Below are positions 36,261 through 44,525 of a stretch of DNA of 64,000 bases, one piece after another. Numbering within the stretch: position 1 is the stretch's first letter; each line of letters starts with the position of its first letter. The notes under the pieces were generated by a model. The model did no database searches and had not been told where the DNA came from. It worked only from the letters and a program-made list of their open reading frames with translations. This DNA is from a bacterium UBP14_UBA6098. Lineage in GTDB: Bacteria; UBP14; UBA6098. Location of the stretch: NCBI GenBank assembly GCA_002428525.1, contig DIWU01000011.1:92679-156678 (forward strand), written 5' to 3'. Made by a program: the position numbers and the translations under genes.

Positions 36261-37921
36261 TTGCTTTTCGGGAACTTCAAGAATACCGCGGTTCCCTTTC
36301 CTTCGCGGCTTTTTATCTCGATAATTCCATGATATTTAGTGACGATTTTGTAGCACACATAGAGGCCGAGACCCGTGCCTTTGCCGACCTCCTTGGTGGT
36401 ATAGAACGGCTCGAAAACATCGCCCAACATACTTTCGGGGATCCCGTGGCCGTTGTCCTCGACGACGCAGAAGACATCGTCCTCCTCCTCGAAGGTCGAT
36501 ATCTTTATCTGGCCGTTCTCGCGGGGAAGGGCGTCGAGCGAGTTAGTTATCAGATTCACAAAAACCTGCATAATCTCGCTCGCGGATGCGCGAATCTCGG
36601 AGATTTCCCCGAAGGCCAGCTTGAATATCACGCCCGCGACATCGGTCGATCGACTGACGAGTTTAACGGCGTTTCTGGCGACCTCGTTCAGGTTCACCGG
36701 AAACTCCGATTCCCTCTGAGCGGAATAGGTGTATCCCGAAAATTCTTTCAGGATTTGGCTTGCCTCTTTTGTGTATCCGACGATTTCGTTCAACTCATCT
36801 TTGAGGTTTGCCGGAAGCTCGCCCGAGGCCATAATATTCTCCGCCGTGCCGAGTATTGCGTAAAGCGGGTTGTTGATCTCGTGCGCGATCCCGCTTGCCA
36901 AAACACCGATTCCCGCGAGCTTCTCCGCCCGAACCAGATATTGCTGAAGCTTCTTCGACTCGGTGATATCGATGATATGGGTGATGTAGCCGTCAATTCT
37001 TCCGTTGTTCGAATAAACCGGCACCGAAAAGAAAAGCCCCCACATATCGGATTTCTTCCCGCTGATCAAAACCTCGCCGCTGAATGAACCCAGTTTCCGC
37101 TTGGCGATGATCTCCTTAAAAACCTCACTCGAAGCGATTATCCGGCATTCCGCCGAACCGACGATCTCCTCTCGGGAATAGCCTATCTTCTCGACCGCGG
37201 CATTGTTGAGATCGATAATACGCTCGTTCTCGTCCACGAGGAAGATCATTATCGGCGAAAGGTCGAAAAGGCGCGACATAAGGCTATGAGTCTTGTCGAA
37301 GTAGTGCTCGAACTCGCCTTCCTCGATCAGGCCGACGGCGGAATCGACGAAGAGTTCGACAATTCGGAGATCCTCTTCGGTCGGGCGTCTTCCACTGACC
37401 GGATCGTCCATGGACATGAGGCCGATGATCTTGCCGCCGAATCCTATAAGCGGGAAATAGAGGATATCCGACGGATGCCAATCCTTGAACTCGCTTGAAT
37501 CCCTGAGGCTTTTAACCGAGTCGGAGCGAATATCGATAATCATCGGGTCGAGGCAATCGTGGGGAAAATAGAAGCATCTTCCGACGCGGTATTTCTCGAA
37601 CTGGGGTTGGAACAGGCTTCTGAGTTCGCTAATCTTCAGGCCGTTGGCCTTGAGGTGTTCGCGTTGGCGCTCGTCGAGGCCCCACGATGAAGCCGAGACC
37701 AGTTCGCCTTTCTTCGAGTCCACAAGATAAAGGTGAATCCTGCGCCATCCGCAGGCGGCGATGCCTTCTGCGAAGAGGTCGATCTTTTTCTGAAAACCCT
37801 CGGCAAGGCGAACATTACGAAGAAGCTCTAAAAGACTCTCCATCGCGATTCGCTCGAATACCGAGGACTCGGCGCTAAATTCGGCGGGTGCTGTGATTTG
37901 CAGATTGTTGTCTAAACTCAT
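36257..37921 (-). CDS. GAF/PAS-domain sensor histidine kinase
   Basis: 554 residues, no membrane segments, so cytoplasmic sensing. Order: GAF-like domain (about 25-200), PAS domain (about 212-325, LFDLSPIMIFLVDENERIIDLN), HisKA with phospho-acceptor H347 (GIAHEINNPL), HATPase with N box NLITNSLDALP, G1 box VEDNGHGIP, F box FEPFYTTK and G2 box GTGLGLY. All catalytic boxes are intact. It is followed by the HD-GYP regulator with a four-base overlap. The ligand of the GAF/PAS part is unknown; no heme or chromophore Cys pattern was evident. Confidence 0.93.
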   Translation of the reverse strand: MSLDNNLQITAPAEFSAESSVFERIAMESLLELLRNVRLAEGFQKKIDLFAEGIAACGWRRIHLYLVDSKKGELVSASSWGLDERQREHLKANGLKISELRSLFQPQFEKYRVGRCFYFPHDCLDPMIIDIRSDSVKSLRDSSEFKDWHPSDILYFPLIGFGGKIIGLMSMDDPVSGRRPTEEDLRIVELFVDSAVGLIEEGEFEHYFDKTHSLMSRLFDLSPIMIFLVDENERIIDLNNAAVEKIGYSREEIVGSAECRIIASSEVFKEIIAKRKLGSFSGEVLISGKKSDMWGLFFSVPVYSNNGRIDGYITHIIDITESKKLQQYLVRAEKLAGIGVLASGIAHEINNPLYAILGTAENIMASGELPANLKDELNEIVGYTKEASQILKEFSGYTYSAQRESEFPVNLNEVARNAVKLVSRSTDVAGVIFKLAFGEISEIRASASEIMQVFVNLITNSLDALPRENGQIKISTFEEEDDVFCVVEDNGHGIPESMLGDVFEPFYTTKEVGKGTGLGLYVCYKIVTKYHGIIEIKSREGKGTAVFLKFPKSK

Positions 37922-37974
37922 TAGCTAAATCTTCATGTATCATTTCTTTTATCAAACTACAACCGTAGCTTGAA

Positions 37975-38003
37975 ATTATATTTACACAGCATTGTATTGT
38001 CAA
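37975..38003 (-). promoter_or_regulatory. Consensus promoter of the kinase/HD-GYP operon
   Basis: Minus-strand TTGACA (37998-38003), 17-base spacer, TATAAT (37975-37980): full match to the sigma-70 consensus. The leader to the ATG at 37921 is about 45 bases. The remainder of the 37922-38194 gap is AT-rich, with the terminator noted at 38135. Confidence 0.75.
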
Positions 38004-38134
38004 TATCGAACCTGCGTATTAGTTAGATCAAATCGAGCGCGGCGCTTGGGGCGCGTTTGTGTTTGTTAAATAAAATTAGCAATAAAATATAGATGCATGC
38101 AATACTATACGCTTAAATTATTACACAAATTAAA

Positions 38135-38160
38135 ACGGCATCGCTATAAAACAATGCCGT
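38135..38160 (-). terminator. Terminator after the PKD-repeat lipoprotein gene
   Basis: Inverted repeat ACGGCAT / ATGCCGT with a 12-base loop. On the minus strand it is followed by TTTTAATTTG. It lies 35 bases after the stop at 38195. Confidence 0.6.
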
Positions 38161-38194
38161 TCAATGCTCCCGCGAGATGCAAATTATACAGTTG

Positions 38195-40111
38195 CTAAAA
38201 TAGATTCACATAAACCTGTATAGTATCCGAACCACTTAGGCCTCCAGAGTCCGTTGCGGTGAGGATGATCGTGTGCCAACCGACAATAAGCGTCGCGGTG
38301 AAATAGAACCCGGTGCCGATGACTCCGCTTCGATCCGAGGTCCATATAAGATTTTCAGCTCCCACAAAGCCGTCCTCCGTGTCGGTGGCCCCGCCTATGA
38401 AGATATTCAACCCGACCATCGCGAGGGTGTCGCCATCCTGAGGCATAATGATCCAAGCCTGAGGCGGAGTGTTCTGGAAAACCGTCAGCGATATCTCGTC
38501 CGAGGCGGTTAGGCCATCGCTGTCGGTGGCGGTAAGAGTGATCGTGTGCGACCCTATCGACAGCGGCGTGGAAAGAAGTGTTCCGTTGCCGAGAACACCG
38601 TCGAGCGAGGATGACCAAACAAGCGACTCCCCGAAAAGCTCGCCGTCTTCGTAATCGGCGGCATAACCGGAAAAATCGACCGGCGCGGTATCCGCGTGGC
38701 GCGAATCGTCCTCGGGCAACAAAATCGAGACCGTCGGCGGTCTTCCAAGATCGACGGTAAGGGCGATCGTGTCGGACGCGAAGACACTGTCGTCGTTAAA
38801 TGCGGTAAGGATTATCTCGTGTTCGCCGGATCTCGGCGCAAAGCTGATATTTGCTCCACTGCCCATGAAGCCGTCGATCGATGAGCGCCATTCGAGCTTG
38901 TCCGAAGCGATCGGGCCGTAGGTCGGGTCGATGGCGTGGCCGACAAAATTAATCGGCTCCCCCCTCTCGAACAACCCGCCGGAGATAGGCGCGTCGATGA
39001 CCACCGATGGAATCGGCGGTGCCCATTTAGCAAATGGCGGCCGGCTATAGGTTTCGACGACGCCGTTCAGGGAATCGACTCCGAGAGCGATATCCCGTAG
39101 CGCTTTCGCGACCACCGCAACCTCGACCGCCGGCAGATCGTCCTTAGCGAGCAAATCGAGCATTCCGTAGGTTATCGAGGCTCGGAAATCGGCCGACACT
39201 TCGGCGATATTTTCGTTGGAAAGCGAACTCTCGAACTCCGTAGCCATAGGCGCTAACAGGCCTTCGAGCAACGACTTAGCAAGATCGAGATTGCCCTGAA
39301 AAACGGAGTCGGGCGAAACCGCTCGAAGGACAATCGCGAAGATGCTCATTTGATCTGCCACGGACAGTTTCGAAACAACCCCAGGCGCTTGGGCCCACGA
39401 ATCGAGAATCAGACCCTCGAAATCGGCGATATACAGGCCGGACAAAGGCTCCAAGAGCAGAATAAGCGAATTCGCATTGAACAGGAATGCCGTGTCCGGC
39501 GGCGCGGCTATACTATAAGGTAAGGAAGCGGAATTGCCGGCACTATGAATTAACGCCCCAAGCTCGGCGGCGAGGAAGGGCGAAATGCCGACAACCGCGC
39601 CGAATGTCGAGGACAAAACCCTCGACTGCCCGCTGGAGACAACTCCGCTGAACCTATTTAAGTTATTAGTGAATAATAAGTTAGGTTCTGTTTGCGGGCC
39701 CGAGACCTCGATGCCGACAGGGCTTTCGCTGTGAATTGCCGGACGCTTCGGAGCCGCGTCGAAATAGCCCCGCGAACGAAGCAGTGAAACCAAGGCCTCA
39801 ATGCTTTTACGGAGGCTAAGGTCGTCCAAATCGCCCTGCTGTGGCGAATAGAAATAGTATCCCGAGTCCGGAGCGATTATAACCGCGAAATCGTCGTATC
39901 CAGCCGAAAGGCTGTCCTGCGCGAGCTCTCCCTCGACAACGATACGGCAATAATCCGCTTCGATAATATCCCTATCCTCGTGGAAATAGACCCTGAAACG
40001 AATATCCGGGTAGGGCGATACGGGGCTGTTGTCCTCCCATCCGCAGGAGAGGACAAAAAACAGCGCAACAAACGTGACAGCGCAGGCCTTACTGATTCGA
40101 TAATTGAACAC
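38195..40111 (-). CDS. Putative lipoprotein with C-terminal PKD/Ig-like repeats
   Basis: 638 residues. The N-terminus has a hydrophobic stretch and a usable lipobox (VLSC, Cys at about residue 23), so it is probably lipidated. The central ~340 residues match nothing I recognise. Three PKD/Ig-like repeats follow (from about residue 365), each with W.S..DG..G.G, a GxHxIxLTATDxxGLxxSD core and a PP linker. No sorting domain follows. Likely outer-membrane-anchored. The start lies inside the 3' end of the SH3-domain gene (23-base overlap), so the two are probably co-translated. Confidence 0.75.
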   Translation of the reverse strand: MFNYRISKACAVTFVALFFVLSCGWEDNSPVSPYPDIRFRVYFHEDRDIIEADYCRIVVEGELAQDSLSAGYDDFAVIIAPDSGYYFYSPQQGDLDDLSLRKSIEALVSLLRSRGYFDAAPKRPAIHSESPVGIEVSGPQTEPNLLFTNNLNRFSGVVSSGQSRVLSSTFGAVVGISPFLAAELGALIHSAGNSASLPYSIAAPPDTAFLFNANSLILLLEPLSGLYIADFEGLILDSWAQAPGVVSKLSVADQMSIFAIVLRAVSPDSVFQGNLDLAKSLLEGLLAPMATEFESSLSNENIAEVSADFRASITYGMLDLLAKDDLPAVEVAVVAKALRDIALGVDSLNGVVETYSRPPFAKWAPPIPSVVIDAPISGGLFERGEPINFVGHAIDPTYGPIASDKLEWRSSIDGFMGSGANISFAPRSGEHEIILTAFNDDSVFASDTIALTVDLGRPPTVSILLPEDDSRHADTAPVDFSGYAADYEDGELFGESLVWSSSLDGVLGNGTLLSTPLSIGSHTITLTATDSDGLTASDEISLTVFQNTPPQAWIIMPQDGDTLAMVGLNIFIGGATDTEDGFVGAENLIWTSDRSGVIGTGFYFTATLIVGWHTIILTATDSGGLSGSDTIQVYVNLF

Positions 40112-41309
40112 CGAAGAACACCTCGAAAGAGTTTCTTGAAATATCCTCGCCGATTGGGATTGTCGAGCCGTCCTCTTTTACAAAGAATCGAGTATTCTCC
40201 GAGACCCAACCGGTCCATTCGAAGCCGAGCACAGTCCGAAGCGGGCCGCGACCATAGCGCGCCTCGACTCCCGCCGAGGGTGCGAGATACCATTTATCAT
40301 GCAAAGTCTGCTTTGCCGTGCTATCTTCAAGGCCGAAAATCATCTTATGGCCAATCGCGGTTGGGCCGCCGGTGATTGCGAAAACCAGTTCCTCCGCCGC
40401 CTCGAACGAAACACCGAGTTGGCCGCCGACCGCGAAATAATCCTCACGAAGCCTGTAATCGTCGTTGTAAACATCGAGAAGATAGGTCTTCGGCGACCAT
40501 TCGGCCTTCGGGGCGAACAGCACGCGCCATCTGCGTCCCTCGTCGAGGGCGTAGCCGACCTCGCCGCGAAGGCCGATCCCGAAAAGCGATTGTCGGTAGC
40601 TGTCGCCGATATCCACGATTGGAAGATCGAGGTCTTTCTCCGGATCGACGGCCTTCGAGTGAACCCACGAGGCCTCGGCGTAGGGCATAACCCCAAAGGA
40701 TACGCGGGGTTTAGGCTCTTTCGGCCTGATAATCGGCGCAATTCGATCCTCCGATGGAGGGACAGGCTTTGGCTGAGCCTCTATAGCCGGCACAACAAAC
40801 TCCGGCATCTCGGGCAATTCCGGAATCTCCTCGACCTCGGGCGGTTCGAGGTCAGGCTGAATTTGGGCGGGTCTCACCGAGACAACTGCTGTGCTGTCGA
40901 ACCAAACACCGGAGCCGTTGAACTGGCCGAAAAGGTATTGCCCATTCGCCCAAACGACCTCGACATCGATTCCGCCCTCGCGAACCGCGAGCGTGTCATA
41001 ACGCTCGCCCGGCCCCCAAAGAAAGATCACCCCCTCGGGGCGAACCGTGTAAATCCCGAGCGTTTTGACCTCTTTGATCCCGTCTTTATAGAAATAGCCG
41101 CGATAGCCGTTGGCGTTGACCTCGATCCAATTCCCTTCGCGACCGAGAATCTCGAAGTATTTACCGCGTTCGAAGTGGTGAACCCTTTTATAGCGAGTGC
41201 CGGGGCCCTCGCGGAGGTTCATTTCATCCCATACTATAACACCCGTTCTCGCGATCAGCGAGGCGGTGAAGAAAAGCGCTATTGCCGCAAAGGATTTGTA
41301 TTTATTCAA
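40089..41309 (-). CDS. SH3b-domain protein with probable outer-membrane beta-barrel-like C-terminus
   Basis: 406 residues. Signal peptide 1-20. Two SH3b-like modules lie at about 22-80 (MNLREGPGTRYKRVHHFERG..., WIEVN..GYRGYFYKDGI) and 85-150. A Pro/Glu-rich linker (about 155-200) follows. The last ~200 residues are alternating hydrophobic strands with aromatic ends (FGIGLRGEVGYAL, YFAVGGQLGVSFEA, FEVFFGVQLSN), like small OmpA/OmpW barrels, though no Phe-terminal signature is present. A plausible role is linking peptidoglycan or glycans (SH3b) to the outer membrane; this is inference. Confidence 0.75.
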   Translation of the reverse strand: MNKYKSFAAIALFFTASLIARTGVIVWDEMNLREGPGTRYKRVHHFERGKYFEILGREGNWIEVNANGYRGYFYKDGIKEVKTLGIYTVRPEGVIFLWGPGERYDTLAVREGGIDVEVVWANGQYLFGQFNGSGVWFDSTAVVSVRPAQIQPDLEPPEVEEIPELPEMPEFVVPAIEAQPKPVPPSEDRIAPIIRPKEPKPRVSFGVMPYAEASWVHSKAVDPEKDLDLPIVDIGDSYRQSLFGIGLRGEVGYALDEGRRWRVLFAPKAEWSPKTYLLDVYNDDYRLREDYFAVGGQLGVSFEAAEELVFAITGGPTAIGHKMIFGLEDSTAKQTLHDKWYLAPSAGVEARYGRGPLRTVLGFEWTGWVSENTRFFVKEDGSTIPIGEDISRNSFEVFFGVQLSNQ

Positions 41310-41331
41310 GTTAGCCTCGAAAAGGAGACAT

Positions 41332-42279
41332 CTATTTCAGGTAAACCGCCCGAGTATTGAACTCAGAGCTTCCGGAAACCGCCTTAATGAAATAAACACC
41401 CGATTGAACTGCGGCTTCAGGAGACCATCTCAGAGAGTTCTCTTCGGGGTTGTCGAGCGATTCGACGAGCCTGCCGCCGAGATCGTAAATCTCGACCCTG
41501 TCAAAGTCCGCGCCGCGAAGTTCGATATTGACCTCGGAGTTGAACGGGTTCGGGAAGGCGCAGATCGCGACATCCGAAGGCCTGTTCGGGGCGTCTTGGA
41601 TGTTCGTGAAATCGTAACTGAGAAGCTGTGAGGTCGTTGCACTGCTACCACCGCCGGTTATCGAACCGATAATATTATATGTAGTCTCGTAAACAAGCCC
41701 GACATTCTCGGCGAAGTAGGAAAGCGAGTAAACATCGACGCCCGAATCGGAGAACATAGCGCCGGCATCCACATTCCAAGTCGCGGTGGAAAGGATTTTG
41801 ATACAATCGCGGAATTCGCCCCTCGGGACGGTTATGCTCTCGAAGCCCTCGAAGACTGCATCGACGGTTATTACAACATGAACCGGGAAAGTCATGATTA
41901 CGACATTCGTGTCGATATCGAGCGCGACCCAGCTGTCGCCGACTGATGCCGGGTTTTTAAGGAACTTAACGGGAACATTTGTTATCGACAGCCCGGCCAT
42001 CTCAACTTCCATATTGAACATATTATAGAAGCCGTCCGTGCGAACTTGGTTGAGCGAAGAATCCGGAGTCTCGCCGCCCGTTTTCATGAAAATGAATGTC
42101 TCTCTGCCATCGATTGTAGTGGTGCCGGTAATCTCGGTTGTGATTGTGTCATAGCCGGCCGAGGTGGAATCTTGATAGACCCATTCGTGGCCGATTACAA
42201 TCGGGAAATACGGCGCGGTGTTGATAGCAAGCGCCGCCGCCGCGAGAAGCATTACACAGAAAAATGCGATCCCCTTCAT
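41332..42279 (-). CDS. Secreted protein with type IX sorting domain
   Basis: 315 residues from the ATG at 42279, which has AAGGAGAG before it; an open frame upstream adds 29 unlikely residues. Signal peptide 1-18 (GIAFFCVMLLAAAALA). The central ~200 residues form beta-rich sequence of unknown family (PYFPIVIGHEWVYQDSTSAG; VPRGEFRDCIKI). This resembles periplasmic proteins of FCB genomes that begin with PL..G..W.Y, but I do not know a function. The C-terminal ~85 residues are a Por-type sorting domain (AFPNPFNSEVNI...GVYFIKAV). Confidence 0.83.
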   Translation of the reverse strand: MKGIAFFCVMLLAAAALAINTAPYFPIVIGHEWVYQDSTSAGYDTITTEITGTTTIDGRETFIFMKTGGETPDSSLNQVRTDGFYNMFNMEVEMAGLSITNVPVKFLKNPASVGDSWVALDIDTNVVIMTFPVHVVITVDAVFEGFESITVPRGEFRDCIKILSTATWNVDAGAMFSDSGVDVYSLSYFAENVGLVYETTYNIIGSITGGGSSATTSQLLSYDFTNIQDAPNRPSDVAICAFPNPFNSEVNIELRGADFDRVEIYDLGGRLVESLDNPEENSLRWSPEAAVQSGVYFIKAVSGSSEFNTRAVYLK

Positions 42280-42318
42280 TCTCTCTCCTTTTCTTCTCAG
42301 AAATAATACGATTGCAGG

Positions 42319-42347
42319 AGTATATTCATTTTTAGCTGGATATTCAA
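42319..42347 (-). promoter_or_regulatory. Promoter of the 41332-42279 gene
   Basis: Minus-strand TTGAAT (42342-42347), 17-base spacer, TATACT (42319-42324), in the 94-base gap after the preceding gene. Confidence 0.5.
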
Positions 42348-42373
42348 CATAATAATCAACCGCCACACCGGAA

Positions 42374-44422
42374 TCATTCCCAAGACCTTCGCCACGCTCG
42401 GATACCGCGGACTGTATTTATATGAACCCCCGAGGCATGGACATCGGTAGTATCGACGAGGTCCGCCGCTCCGACGAGGCCGCCGGGGAGCGTGACCATC
42501 ACAACTCCGTTTCCGGCGGAGATAGCCGCAAGCGTGTCGATCACGCGAAGATTGATTATTTCGGTCTCGGTTTTTATAAAGATAAGCCCGAGCATGGCGG
42601 GAATGACGGAGATTCTAACGGAGTCGAACTCGTGGCATCCGGCGGCATCGGTGACAGTAAGGGTATAAACTATCGAGTCGAGAGGCGTGGCGATCGGGTT
42701 CGAGATATTGGGGTTTGAAAGCCAAGTCGCGGGCGACCATGAATATGAGAGCGCGCCGTAACCCCCAACCCCCGCCGGAAAACCTCCGATAGTCACAGGC
42801 TCGCCGGAGAAGATTGTGGTGTCCGATCCGGCATAGGCGCGCATTAGAGGCGCGACATCGATAAAAATGGAACTCGAAGCCATGCAATCGACTCCGTCGG
42901 TGACGGTCAGTGAGTATGTCGTCGCTTCGCTCGGCGTGGCGACTGGATTCGCGATATTCGGGTTCGAAAGGCCGGTTGCGGGCGACCACGAATAGAGCCA
43001 GCTTCCCGATGGAACGACCGCGGCGTTAAGCGAGGTCGAAGCGCTCGGGCAAATCAGAGAATCCGAAGCGGTGATCGTCAGTATCGGCGACGACCTGAGC
43101 GGGGGAATTGTGATACAATAAGCCTCTCGAACAACAGAGCCCTCGGCGTGGGTGACATAGATCTCGAAACACCTCGTCGAACCATAGGCGGAGGGCGCGA
43201 CGCTAACCAGCCAGTTAATATCGGCGACACCGCCGTCGTAAAGGATCTCGTCGATAGAACAAGGATTGGGCGCACCGCCGACATAGGCGATGCCGGCATC
43301 GATCGGCGAAAAAAGCGCCGAGACGGCGGTCGCAGGCCGAGTGCCGTCGTTGATGACATGCGCGGTTAGAGTTATCGGGTTCGGATGAATATCCCTGCAA
43401 CCGGCAGTGATCGACGGCGGTGAAATCTCCGCGGTAATCGCCGTGTGTCCGAAACACGAGTCGTCAACGATACAGCCGTAAACCGAATCGACATAACCCG
43501 CGCCCGAAATCCGAATATCGAAACACTGGTCGGTGCCGGTGCAGGTCGAGTCGAGGATGACCTTCCAAAAAACATGGAACGAATCCCCCGAGGCCACCGG
43601 CGCGGGGCTGACATAGGGGTTCGTCGAAAGAAGCGATATACAGGAGCTTTCGAGCGGGATTATCTCGGCGGTGACCGTGCAGGCCCCGCCGGTGACATTG
43701 GTAATATCGGCCGAAACCGTCATAAAGGTGCTGATGAGGTCAACAACATCGTCGAAGATGACATCCCAAGTCGTCGAGAGCGGATACCATTGCCCGCCGG
43801 AATCCCAAGCGAGGTTTTGGAAATTAGCGAGGTGGTCAGGGGGAATCGGTCTCTGCGGTGCAGGTCTGCTGGAGGCCGCGACGAATACTATCGTTCCCGT
43901 GCTGAAAACCAGCGACCTCGTCCCCTCGACCGTCTCGTCAGACCATGTCGTCGAGTCGCCTTGATAATGATAGCCCTCGTTTGTGAACATTATAATTACA
44001 CGCAAAGCGTCCTCGCGCCAATCGTAAAGGCGGATCGCGTCGCAAATCGCGTCAAGCGAGACTTCATTGAAGTCGCTGGAAATAATGCTTCCGCCGGTTG
44101 CGGCGAGCCGCGCGAGGAACTCGGTGTCGCTCGCGGTCATCTGCTTTCCCGGAAGCGAGGGGTTGAAGTCCCAGACATTTGTGGAGTCGTCGAAGGGGAC
44201 GCCCCCGAGGCGATAGTCGTAGCCGTGCGACTCGAGCTGGTTAATAAAATAGCTCATCTGGTCGTGCAGGTCGTCGATATAGGGGTCCATCGATTTGCTG
44301 GAATCCATACAGAAAACGACATCGACCGATGCGGTGTCCAAGCGGCAGGCGAGATTTGCGGTGAATTCGCCCGAGGCCATTCGGGAGAAGACTGACTCGA
44401 TTCCGCGATGGTTCAGGCCCAT
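42374..44422 (-). CDS. Secreted von Willebrand factor A protein with PKD-like repeats; start codon unclear
   Basis: 682 residues from the first canonical start (ATG 44422), but the frame stays open upstream through a clear signal peptide (KLFALCLAFTLSAVAG, bases 44491-44447). No ATG, GTG or TTG precedes that peptide; only ATA (44494, 44500), ACG and ATT (44521) codons do. So the true start is probably non-AUG, or an ATG was lost. The vWA domain (about 30-210) has the MIDAS motif DSSKS. Then come beta-rich domains and two PKD-like repeats with YSWSPATGLSNPNIANPVATP, common in Bacteroidota surface proteins. No C-terminal sorting domain. Function probably adhesion. Confidence 0.83.
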   Translation of the reverse strand: MGLNHRGIESVFSRMASGEFTANLACRLDTASVDVVFCMDSSKSMDPYIDDLHDQMSYFINQLESHGYDYRLGGVPFDDSTNVWDFNPSLPGKQMTASDTEFLARLAATGGSIISSDFNEVSLDAICDAIRLYDWREDALRVIIMFTNEGYHYQGDSTTWSDETVEGTRSLVFSTGTIVFVAASSRPAPQRPIPPDHLANFQNLAWDSGGQWYPLSTTWDVIFDDVVDLISTFMTVSADITNVTGGACTVTAEIIPLESSCISLLSTNPYVSPAPVASGDSFHVFWKVILDSTCTGTDQCFDIRISGAGYVDSVYGCIVDDSCFGHTAITAEISPPSITAGCRDIHPNPITLTAHVINDGTRPATAVSALFSPIDAGIAYVGGAPNPCSIDEILYDGGVADINWLVSVAPSAYGSTRCFEIYVTHAEGSVVREAYCITIPPLRSSPILTITASDSLICPSASTSLNAAVVPSGSWLYSWSPATGLSNPNIANPVATPSEATTYSLTVTDGVDCMASSSIFIDVAPLMRAYAGSDTTIFSGEPVTIGGFPAGVGGYGALSYSWSPATWLSNPNISNPIATPLDSIVYTLTVTDAAGCHEFDSVRISVIPAMLGLIFIKTETEIINLRVIDTLAAISAGNGVVMVTLPGGLVGAADLVDTTDVHASGVHINTVRGIRAWRRSWE

Positions 44423-44525
44423 TCCGCGAATCTCGAAACCCTCCCCCGCAACCGCTGAGAGTGTGAACGCGAGGCAAAGCGCGAAAAGCTTTATGTTTAT
44501 TTGTCTTTTCGTAGCACCAATCGAG

